This document shows, in pieces, positions 52,180-59,869 of a DNA stretch of 64,000 nt. The DNA lies in the NCBI GenBank assembly GCA_000509225.1, contig BAOK01000002.1, forward strand, positions 624,496 through 688,495, in the 5' to 3' direction. The position numbers were made by a program, and so were the translations under genes. The stretch's first letter is position 1. Each line of letters opens with the position of its first letter. The DNA comes from Parvibaculaceae bacterium Mf 1.05b.01 (GTDB taxonomy: Bacteria > Pseudomonadota > Alphaproteobacteria > Parvibaculales > Parvibaculaceae). Below the pieces are notes generated by a model. That model searched no databases and was not told where the DNA came from. It saw only the letters and a program-made list of their open reading frames with translations.

Positions 52180-54255
52180 ATGAGCAGCGTATATCGATAC
52201 TTTATTCCTGTCGGCGTTCTCGTGGTGATCGTGATGGCTCTTGGGATAGGGATTTACATAGCGCGTGAGCCGGGCACGCAGAGTGAAGACCTGGCAAACC
52301 GTGGCGAGCCTGCGGTGCCGGTCGTTGAAGTTTCGCGTACGCATGTGAGACACTCGGCGCTCACTGCATTTAGCTTTATGGATGGCGTGGACATATATCA
52401 GAAGAATGGCTTGGTAGAGGTGTATGGCGGTTCCTACTTTCAACGCCGTTCTGGTCCCATCCGTATTTCACAGTCAATTCTACACCCGTCTCATTCGGAG
52501 ATGTGGGCGATATGGAGTCCCGATTTTACGCCCCAAGTCGACCCCCACTATCTTCTCATTGAGCTGGCACCGGAGTTTCAGGATGCTGGCGAAATTAGCA
52601 CTGGTTTTGTTTTGGGAGACGGCCGCGTTGTCGGCTGGAAAGCTGAGCTGGGCCCTGATGTGGCGGACCTGACGCCCACGAATACGCCGTCGACCGTTCG
52701 CGCTGATTTCGTTTCCAAAGTAGCGGGAGTTTCAAGCTGGGAGATGGAGGTTGTTGGCCGTGGTGTGTTCGTCGCCGAAATCCCGCAGGAAATTCGTGAG
52801 TATTTTGAAAGGGAAAACCAGTGGGCGATAGAAAGTTGGTTTGTCAATGTAACAGGTAACGGCGGTGCCCCAGTCCCGATTCTTAATCTTTCGATCGGGA
52901 GTTTGGCTCAACATGTAACCGATCCTGATAGGTCAGACCTCGTAGGCCGTGTTACTGGCCTCAAAGATGACACAGCGGAGCGATCAATCACCCTGGTTCT
53001 GGAGAGTGGGGAGAGAAGACAGGGTGTGGTTTCGTCGGCGGGTCAGTTCCGATTTGATGATGTACCTCGAAATAGTCCGGTGTCGGTGAGGTTGACTGAG
53101 CGTGAATTAGATGTCTATGCGACAAGGGGGCGTTGGTTTGTGCCTCAGCCAAGTGTAACCGATGTGCACATTGATATCGAGGCCACTTTTCTGGAAGGCC
53201 CTACAGCGCCCTCGCAAAGGGCGTTTCCCGCTGAAATAGTTGACGTACAGGGAGAGTCCGCGTCTGACCAACTTAGCTATCATCGGTATGTGCCGCATAC
53301 CCGCCAATTGCTCACCGGCGCTGCTGGAATTCAAGTTACCTTTGCAAACAATTACGGCTTTCCGGATCGCGATCGGGAGTTTGAGAATCGAGACAATTGC
53401 GTCAGATTGTTGCGGGCTGGAAGCAGCGTGGAGATGGCTATCCAGGTTCGGCCATTTGAAAAATCTAACATTTTGATGGAGGGCGAGCTTGGCGTCCGCC
53501 TTGGGCGTTGTGTTGAAGTTGTTTCAATGGGAAAAGATGCAGCTGACCTTGCGACCAATTTCCGAGTTATTCGGGACTACGGGATGAAGTTTCGCCCGAG
53601 CGTAGTGATGCTTGAGATGGCGTATAACACCATTTTTAACCTTCACCCGGTCCTCATTCGTGCTCATCGTGGGTGGGATTTTGATCATAATGGCAACGAT
53701 CATTTTCTGTATGATCCAGACGGAAAGCTGGTCTTTAGACAATTTGATCCCAATTGGCCTTTACACACTGTTGAGAAACAGTCGAGGCCAGACCTTGAGC
53801 CGCCAATCGCCGAGGGCCTATCCTATCATGACCTGGTTTGGCTACCTTATGAGCATGCGCATCCTGTTGGTCAGGAGACTTTTGGATATCTGCGCGACGT
53901 CTTGAAGTACTATCAGGACGAGTATCCTGCAGTTAGGTTTGCTTTGCACAGTGGCCTTGAGCAGGCTGAGTGCTTCGCGAACGATTTCTATTGCACAAAC
54001 AAATTGGTACTGGAGTCGGGAGAAGAGATTGATCGCAATTTTTTGGCGCTGATCGATAACTTTTCCTGGGCATGTCGTGAAGCCGGTGTGCCATGCATCG
54101 GTCCGCCGTTTCCAGAGATAGGTTCTTCTGAGAACTATCAAGTACCAAATGATGGGCACTTTTCAGTGCGGGGCCATCAATGGTTGGTACGAGAAACCAT
54201 TGATTCTGTAGAAGAGATGGTCAAAAGCGCATTAAGTGAAGAAACGGCGAAGTGA
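52180..54255 (+). CDS. Large membrane-anchored protein with Ig-like and SGNH-like parts, unrecognised
   Basis: No named family. The 691-residue protein has an N-terminal anchor helix (about 8-28), a beta-rich region, a carboxypeptidase-regulatory-like unit at about 245-310 (LVGRVTGLKDDTAERSITLV and GQFRFDDVPRNSPVSVRL), and a C-terminal region with an SGNH-like pattern: LLRAGSSVEMAIQVR as block I and PNDGHFSVRGHQWLV as block V. The last has D-x-H and could be active. Its end overlaps the start of the next gene by 4 nt (GTGA), so the two are coupled. Confidence 0.6.
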   Translation: MSSVYRYFIPVGVLVVIVMALGIGIYIAREPGTQSEDLANRGEPAVPVVEVSRTHVRHSALTAFSFMDGVDIYQKNGLVEVYGGSYFQRRSGPIRISQSILHPSHSEMWAIWSPDFTPQVDPHYLLIELAPEFQDAGEISTGFVLGDGRVVGWKAELGPDVADLTPTNTPSTVRADFVSKVAGVSSWEMEVVGRGVFVAEIPQEIREYFERENQWAIESWFVNVTGNGGAPVPILNLSIGSLAQHVTDPDRSDLVGRVTGLKDDTAERSITLVLESGERRQGVVSSAGQFRFDDVPRNSPVSVRLTERELDVYATRGRWFVPQPSVTDVHIDIEATFLEGPTAPSQRAFPAEIVDVQGESASDQLSYHRYVPHTRQLLTGAAGIQVTFANNYGFPDRDREFENRDNCVRLLRAGSSVEMAIQVRPFEKSNILMEGELGVRLGRCVEVVSMGKDAADLATNFRVIRDYGMKFRPSVVMLEMAYNTIFNLHPVLIRAHRGWDFDHNGNDHFLYDPDGKLVFRQFDPNWPLHTVEKQSRPDLEPPIAEGLSYHDLVWLPYEHAHPVGQETFGYLRDVLKYYQDEYPAVRFALHSGLEQAECFANDFYCTNKLVLESGEEIDRNFLALIDNFSWACREAGVPCIGPPFPEIGSSENYQVPNDGHFSVRGHQWLVRETIDSVEEMVKSALSEETAK

Positions 54256-57059
54256 AATCTATAGGGATGTTGTCAGTAAGAGAACGAATGCCAGGTGGGT
54301 ATACGCTGGGACGAGCCGGGTTTGAGGTAGACGCAAAAACAGCCCGTCCAGTTGGAAAACGAATCTCAAGGTTTTTGGTGTCAAGTTTGGTTGGCCTTTT
54401 TTGTATCGGGTCAGCGTCTGCTGATGGTGGATCACTGATCCGTCAATATCCATACCCTCATAACAGCTTGATTAGTTTTGCGAGTGACGCGGACTCTCAA
54501 CCCGCATGGTTAGGTGCTGCCATGCATTCTGTGCTTAATCAAGATCTCGGACTTCCAATTTCTGATTCTGTTTTTGTCCAAAGCGCTCGTGGTAGTCCCG
54601 AAGACAGCGCCTTCTTTCGATCGATTGGATCGTTACACCACGCGTCAAGCCGGTATTTTGGTCATTCTATTGTAGGTCTGCTTATTCGCGAGTGGCACAG
54701 GGGCAATATTGATCAAGTCCATTCCTGGACCAACGATACAATTCCTCAGTTTCGCTTTGTTCTGCCCGAGGCTGTGCCTTTGTCTGCCGAATTGCAGGTG
54801 GTGCAATTGCCAGCAGTAAATTTCTATCTAGCAACCGCTCAAGGGTATCCCGAGCAACGTGGCTATCAACAGTTGCGCCTTATGTTCAATGTACCACCAC
54901 CCGACGATTTAAGAGTGTTTTTGAACTTCGCTGACGACACCCGCATAAATGTAGATGACTCATTGCTGGAGAGGGCCCGAGGGTATCAAGACTGGCGACC
55001 TGGCCAGCCCTACGCGATAACCCTTTTTTTGAACACTACTGCTGATTTGGGCATTGTTTTGCCGCCGGATGCGGCGTCTAGAGATTTGGTACACAATCTA
55101 GTTTCGATTGATCTTCAGTCCGATGTTTGCGAAACGGATTGTGGTGTGGCCCTGCTCGCAGTTGAGCGTGACAACTACAATCGGGCAACAGCTCTCATTC
55201 AGCGGGAGTTTCTGAAGTCCATGAATATTAGGCCGCTTCTTTATACCTCCCATGGCGGCTATACAAAACATCAATCCTATGGAGTTGGGCGTCAAACGAC
55301 TTTTAGTACTGCGCCCGATCATTTTCGTCAGACGGGAGACTTCCTGGCTGATCAGGAAGGAAGTCATGCTTATATCTCTGATGTATTGCGTGACCTCGGT
55401 GTACATTCTATTTCATCGTTAGACTCACCGACAACATACGCCGAACCCCGGATCTGGTATCAGCACCCCGCGCCAAACCTAGTTTCCAACTATAGAAACT
55501 TCTATGCCCTCGCGCGGACTTACGGAAGTGCTGGAGCTTTCACTAGAGAAACTGCTCGTCAGCAAGCGAGAATGGTCTTAGAGACTGGTAGGTTAGACCC
55601 GGACCTAATTGATGTGTCGGAGTATTTCTGCACTACATCTGTTTTTTGTTACGATTTGCATATGGGATCGCAGGTTGGCTTCAACCTGTACACCAGCCTT
55701 GAGACTGTCAGAGACAATCGTTCAGTTGAACACCTTTGGTACCAGCACTTTGGTGTTAGTGCTTATGACCCGGAGTTGCAGCCTACCATTGCCGATCCAT
55801 GGGCACCAACAGCATTGCGGAATTTCCGTTCCCTGAGTGACCATTACTACAATTTTTCCGGAGCGATCCCCCCTGAGCAACGTGTCTGGGTTGCGGCTGC
55901 TGCGCAATGGCAGACTTATCGCATAATGTCTGAAAGGCTGGCGCAAGGAGGGGCAGGTGTTCTTAGGGTTGATCCAGAGACGTCATCGGTTGAAATCCGC
56001 TCTAGTCGCGACCCTGTAACTGATAGGGTTTTTCCTGATCCGCTACGGGGCACCGGCGATCTCCAGGGTATCACGATCTATGTGCCCGATGCCAGAAAGG
56101 CGCAGGTTACACTGGATGATCGTCCCGTGCGTACCTTTACGCGTAATCCTGCAGATGGCACTGGTCAGCAATCGGTGACATTGGTTGGTGACAATACTCC
56201 TACAGTTCTCATTGATGAAATAGATCCGGTTCTCTCCGGTGCTGTTGCTGGAGAGAGGATTCAATTTTCGATGGAATCCGGTTCAGAAGCAGCTTATGGA
56301 GCGAGTTATCTGAGGTTGACTGCGGTCGATACTGTTGAGCCAGGTCAGTTTGTTTACCAGCCGGGTGCGATTTCATCCTTCAACACAAGTCATCTGCATT
56401 TTGCCCTTAGGAAACAAGCTGAAGTCCGGGTGCGTCTCTCTTTTGAGATGGAAGATGGCGACGTTATCGTAGCAGAAGAGTTGTCTGCGTATGCCGTTGA
56501 AGGGCCTGGTGATGTTCCCTCTTTGGCAGATGCCGGGTGGTTTTTTTCTGTTCCGGAGTCGCAAGAGAGTTGGGAGTATATCACATTGTCTCTTGACCGC
56601 ATTGGATGGGCTTCCCCCCCTCTAGATCGAGAATCTCTCCCTCTACCGATTGGGCGGATCAAAGAAATACGTGTTGAAGTTGTTGGCCCGGGTAGTGTCG
56701 ATATAGATGGACTGATGATGTTATCACCGACCGTGCACGCGGAAGCAGAGGATCGGTCCAAACTAGTGGCTGGTCGGGTCACTCAAAATGGCCTTTCTGT
56801 ATCAGGTGCGACAGTTACTCTAACGATAGAAGAATCCGGCCGGAGGCGTTCAGTCGCTACAGATCCAAACGGCTACTACTATTTTCCGCATACAGCGGTG
56901 AAATCTGTTGTATCTGTCCAAGTTGAGGGAATTGGGGAGGGGGCCTGCAAGTCGCCTCGAGGTGTTTTTGGCATTTATCGCAATGAAGCTGAAGTAGACA
57001 TAGACATTGAAAATTGTGTTGATGATTTTCAACAAACTGCGCTTGAGTCATTTCCTTGA
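54252..57059 (+). CDS. Giant secreted protein with possible deacetylase-like barrel and Ig-like tail, unrecognised
   Basis: No named family. The 935-residue protein starts with GTG. A hydrophobic segment at about 38-58 (RFLVSSLVGLFCIGSASA) is likely the signal peptide. The part after it has PHNSLISFASDADSQP, a possible NodB-like Asp pair, and LYTSHGGYTKHQ, a possible His site, so a polysaccharide-deacetylase-like barrel is a weak guess. C-terminal sandwich domains follow, ending in a carboxypeptidase-regulatory-like unit (VAGRVTQNGLSVSGATVTL, about 838-900) like that in the preceding protein. It is the last gene of the island. Confidence 0.55.
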   Translation: MKSIGMLSVRERMPGGYTLGRAGFEVDAKTARPVGKRISRFLVSSLVGLFCIGSASADGGSLIRQYPYPHNSLISFASDADSQPAWLGAAMHSVLNQDLGLPISDSVFVQSARGSPEDSAFFRSIGSLHHASSRYFGHSIVGLLIREWHRGNIDQVHSWTNDTIPQFRFVLPEAVPLSAELQVVQLPAVNFYLATAQGYPEQRGYQQLRLMFNVPPPDDLRVFLNFADDTRINVDDSLLERARGYQDWRPGQPYAITLFLNTTADLGIVLPPDAASRDLVHNLVSIDLQSDVCETDCGVALLAVERDNYNRATALIQREFLKSMNIRPLLYTSHGGYTKHQSYGVGRQTTFSTAPDHFRQTGDFLADQEGSHAYISDVLRDLGVHSISSLDSPTTYAEPRIWYQHPAPNLVSNYRNFYALARTYGSAGAFTRETARQQARMVLETGRLDPDLIDVSEYFCTTSVFCYDLHMGSQVGFNLYTSLETVRDNRSVEHLWYQHFGVSAYDPELQPTIADPWAPTALRNFRSLSDHYYNFSGAIPPEQRVWVAAAAQWQTYRIMSERLAQGGAGVLRVDPETSSVEIRSSRDPVTDRVFPDPLRGTGDLQGITIYVPDARKAQVTLDDRPVRTFTRNPADGTGQQSVTLVGDNTPTVLIDEIDPVLSGAVAGERIQFSMESGSEAAYGASYLRLTAVDTVEPGQFVYQPGAISSFNTSHLHFALRKQAEVRVRLSFEMEDGDVIVAEELSAYAVEGPGDVPSLADAGWFFSVPESQESWEYITLSLDRIGWASPPLDRESLPLPIGRIKEIRVEVVGPGSVDIDGLMMLSPTVHAEAEDRSKLVAGRVTQNGLSVSGATVTLTIEESGRRRSVATDPNGYYYFPHTAVKSVVSVQVEGIGEGACKSPRGVFGIYRNEAEVDIDIENCVDDFQQTALESFP

Positions 57060-57364
57060 CCGGCACTGCCTCAATTGGAGTTTCATTCGCTTGTATTTTG
57101 AACTCTACCTCGTACTTCTTTGATACCGGCGTGATCTTTAGAGCATTTGAAGTTTGAGATAGTTTTTCAGAGTTCCTCGAAGACCAGCTGCTTAGTCTAT
57201 GGGATGGGAAAGGGTCCATTCTGCTTTAGATTACTTTCTTCTCTTTGTGCCGGGAATTCGTAGCGGTGAATTTTTACACAATCTCTTACACATACACATT
57301 GTGTTCGAAAAAGAATGTGAGAGAATTCAATAGTTTAACCCCGGTTTTGGGTGTCGATTAAAAC
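57060..57364. other. Right end of the island, non-coding
   Basis: About 305 nt, AT-rich towards the repeat. An imperfect inverted repeat (CTCTTACACAT with ATGTGAGAG, 57284-57324 region) is present. I see no remnant of an integrase gene. It may hold a recombinase arm site, which is inference. Confidence 0.45.
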
Positions 57365-57421
57365 ATTCAAAATCTGCTGTCCGTACGGGCGTGCTGGTTC
57401 GAGTCCGGCCAGGGGCACCAT
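57365..57421 (+). repeat. attR-like 57-bp copy of the tRNA-Leu 3' part
   Basis: Identical to 44190-44246, including CCA. It lacks the 5' half of the tRNA and so cannot fold as one. It marks the right edge of the island, 38 nt before the GNAT gene start. Open reading frames that run through it are artefacts. Confidence 0.95.
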
Positions 57422-57459
57422 ATCTCTGTTGTATGTATTTACAATCGTGGGCCTCTCCC

Positions 57460-57951
57460 ATGTCCTTTGAAATCAGAGAAGCAACAGTCGATCAATTCGA
57501 AGACATCTGGCCGATCTTTAGGGAGGTTGTCCGGACGGGTGAGACCTATCCTTATCCGATGGATACCGATCTGGAGGAGGCGCGGGCGTTATGGTTCGCG
57601 CCAGGCGCTCGGGTCTATTTCGGGTATTTGGATGGTGTTGCGGTCGCAAGCCGGTACATCGTGCCTAACAAACCTGGGCTTGGGGCACATGTCTGCAATA
57701 CCGGTGTGATGGTTGATGCAACGGTTCGCGGCCAAGGTCTTGGCAAGAAAATGATGGACTTTGGATTGGCAAAAGCCAAAGAGCTCGGCTTTAGGGCTAT
57801 TCAACTCAATCTCGTGGTCGCCACCAATGCGGCGTCGTTGGAGATTTGCAAACGCAACGGTTTTCAGATTGTGGGCACCTTACCCGGCGCATTTCACTTC
57901 CGCAGGGAGCGTTACGTAGACGCTCTCGTTCTATATCGTGCCCTTGCCTAG
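57460..57951 (+). CDS. GNAT family N-acetyltransferase
   Basis: A 163-residue GCN5-type acetyltransferase. The start is set at the ATG at 57460 (MSFEIREATVDQFEDIW), where the fold begins. A longer frame reads into the tRNA remnant. The acetyl-CoA loop is VDATVRGQGLGKKMMDFG (V-x-x-x-x-R-G-x-G-x-G-x-x). NPKR-like C-terminal strands follow (LNLVVATNAASLEICKRNGF). The substrate is unknown. Before the island arrived it must have lain directly downstream of tRNA-Leu. Confidence 0.87.
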   Translation: MSFEIREATVDQFEDIWPIFREVVRTGETYPYPMDTDLEEARALWFAPGARVYFGYLDGVAVASRYIVPNKPGLGAHVCNTGVMVDATVRGQGLGKKMMDFGLAKAKELGFRAIQLNLVVATNAASLEICKRNGFQIVGTLPGAFHFRRERYVDALVLYRALA

Positions 57952-58006
57952 TGTGGGTAGGCGTCAGATGACGTCCGTAAGTCTATATGCGAAGCTGGTC
58001 ATTCGC

Positions 58007-59080
58007 TCATGCCCAGGAGCAAATGATCGCCTGTTGCGGCGCCACTTTGGCATCAAGAACACATCTGTAACTTGCTTCAATTCCCTCAACGCCGTGGGCC
58101 AGCTGTAGCTCAAGCCAGCGGGATGCCCAGGGTGTGAACGCATGCCATGCATCAGCGAATTTTTGATGGGTCGTTGCAAACCCTTCCTCCGCGGCGCGGT
58201 CTTCGGCGATGGTTGGAATGAAGAAAAGTTCTGGAGCTGGTCCTGGCATGGGCAGTGTGCCGTCATCTGGTGCCCGGTGCGTTGCGCCCAATGCTACTGA
58301 CTCAATGAGCCTGTCACCGAGCGCCACATGGATTTCTGAACACAAGGCGCCATTCCCCGCGACGTTCACAAAAATTGCGCTCTTGAGAGCAGGATCAATT
58401 TTGAGATCATCATAGGTCTGCACTTCGTCATAAATGCCAAGCCCCTCTACAAAGCCTTTGTTTCCTTTGGATGTCAGGCCGATGGAGCGGGCCTCGCACT
58501 TCTGGTGTTTCACAGACCAGGCAATCGACAAAGCCGTTTTGCTTGACGCGCTCGAGATGTAGATGGTGTCTGCCGCGTTGCCGATTTTCTCTGCAAGCAT
58601 CCAACCGGTCATGAAAAGAGGCCATAGGACTGGTTGTACGTCCGCGCTGTCCTTCGTGAACACTGGGTCTGCGGCACAGCGGAAGTATCTGTTGTACCAG
58701 GTGAAAAGATCTGCGCGGTGATCGGTTGAATCGAAGAAAGCGACGTCATCAATTTTGGCTGGCTTAAGAACGAGATGCGACGCGGTCGGCAAAAACCCAA
58801 AAACCTGATCGCCAACAGTGATTTCGGCGCACTGACTTTCTATGACGGTTGCAAACCCCCACACGGGCACGCATCCCCAAGGGTCTGGTTCTGGATAGAA
58901 GTTCCAATATCCAAGACCCGCCCCTGCAAACGCATAGGTGATGTTGTTTGTCGTAAGCGCAAAGCGCTCTACCTTGAGAAGGATCTCACCCTCACCGAGG
59001 GTCTCTCCGACGGGGGTTGATACCCTCTTAGTGGAGTCCAGATTGGTTTTGTTGACGAGAATTTTTTCACTGTCAGCCAC
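58007..59080 (-). CDS. DUF2855 family protein
   Basis: A 357-residue protein of DUF2855, with a medium-chain-reductase-like fold: GEGEILLKVERFALTTNNITYA resembles the GroES-like start and VWGFATVIESQCAEITVGDQVFG follows. The nucleotide-loop motif is degenerate (YISSASSKTALSIAW). The start is the GTG at 59080 with GAGGAAAACAGG upstream. An in-frame ATG at 59182 would overlap the neighbouring gene. No activity has been described for the family to my knowledge. Confidence 0.8.
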   Translation of the reverse strand: MADSEKILVNKTNLDSTKRVSTPVGETLGEGEILLKVERFALTTNNITYAFAGAGLGYWNFYPEPDPWGCVPVWGFATVIESQCAEITVGDQVFGFLPTASHLVLKPAKIDDVAFFDSTDHRADLFTWYNRYFRCAADPVFTKDSADVQPVLWPLFMTGWMLAEKIGNAADTIYISSASSKTALSIAWSVKHQKCEARSIGLTSKGNKGFVEGLGIYDEVQTYDDLKIDPALKSAIFVNVAGNGALCSEIHVALGDRLIESVALGATHRAPDDGTLPMPGPAPELFFIPTIAEDRAAEEGFATTHQKFADAWHAFTPWASRWLELQLAHGVEGIEASYRCVLDAKVAPQQAIICSWA

Positions 59081-59154
59081 CCTGTTTTCCTCTTCTCTTC
59101 TTATCGCTTTCAAAGACACTGCTCGCGAATGTCCATGCTTGGGTTTTCTTGACC

Positions 59155-59643
59155 CTACATTCCAGCCATGAACAGGAGCCACACAATGCCATCGCGAATA
59201 TCAAACGTGAAGGCGACCGCATAGACGAAGAGCAAAATGCTTGCCCAAACTCTATAAGCTGAGTTGAATCGAATGTCAGACTGGTTCGATAGCAAAGACA
59301 CTAAACCGGGCGTCCAGAACACCACGTGCAAAAGAGAGACAAGGCCTGCCCGCAATACCACGCCCTCAATGCTTGCAATAGTGATGGTCACGACATGGCT
59401 TCCAATGAAACCGGCAAGCACCCACCGTGCTGGCACATGGTTCCAGGCAAAGATGACGGACGACAAGAATGTCAGGGCAAGGAAACCAAGCCATACCATC
59501 ATCCAGGCGGGCAGGTTGGCGCGGGCGTCATTGTTCCACATCTCAAGAGCGGGAGAGCCGCCTATGCCTGTCACGGCCAGAAAGATACCTGTCGCCGCGA
59601 CCAGGCAGAACAGCAGTCCAAGCTTTGTTTTGAGAATAGGCAT
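59155..59643 (-). CDS. Membrane protein of about 160 residues, unrecognised
   Basis: A 162-residue protein with about five hydrophobic helices (about 8-26, 45-65, 70-95, 100-118 and 132-152). No catalytic motif. Helix 3 has HVPARWVLAGFIGSHVV with two His. It lies 74 nt upstream of the DUF2855 gene on the same strand and may share its transcript. It is divergent from PEP carboxylase. Confidence 0.6.
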   Translation of the reverse strand: MPILKTKLGLLFCLVAATGIFLAVTGIGGSPALEMWNNDARANLPAWMMVWLGFLALTFLSSVIFAWNHVPARWVLAGFIGSHVVTITIASIEGVVLRAGLVSLLHVVFWTPGLVSLLSNQSDIRFNSAYRVWASILLFVYAVAFTFDIRDGIVWLLFMAGM

Positions 59644-59869
59644 CGATCAAACTCCCGTTTTCGGTATTTGCCAATATGATCATTTATGATGATTTTATCA
59701 TATTTCAACCGTAAAGAGGTTTCTGGGGGCAAACAAGCTCTTCGTCGATGGGTTGGGAGACAGCTGTTCTGCCGCCTGTCATGTGTTGCACAGAAAGACA
59801 CAGAGTCCTTTGATAAGCGGCTGGGCTTTACTAGTGTCACTTATTCCATCACCAAATTCAGTGGATGCC

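Larger units (their letters stand above)
44247..57421 (+). mobile_element. 13.2-kb genomic island in tRNA-Leu with a glycan/metabolite-decoration cargo
   Basis: Bounded by the tRNA-Leu copy and a perfect 57-bp duplicate. All its genes lie on the + strand and it is clearly more AT-rich than its surroundings. Start codons GTG and TTG are frequent. It carries MBOAT, SxtJ, DUF5989, NodU-type carbamoyltransferase, two SGNH proteins, a small secreted protein and two giant exported proteins. I found no integrase, transposase or glycosyltransferase, so it is likely a non-autonomous or decayed integrated element. Confidence 0.85.

Noticed and set aside
57391-57459. Possible N-terminal extension of the GNAT protein running through the tRNA remnant
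   Set aside because: The extra residues are translated from tRNA sequence and have no place in the GNAT fold. The ATG at 57460 starts the conserved domain.
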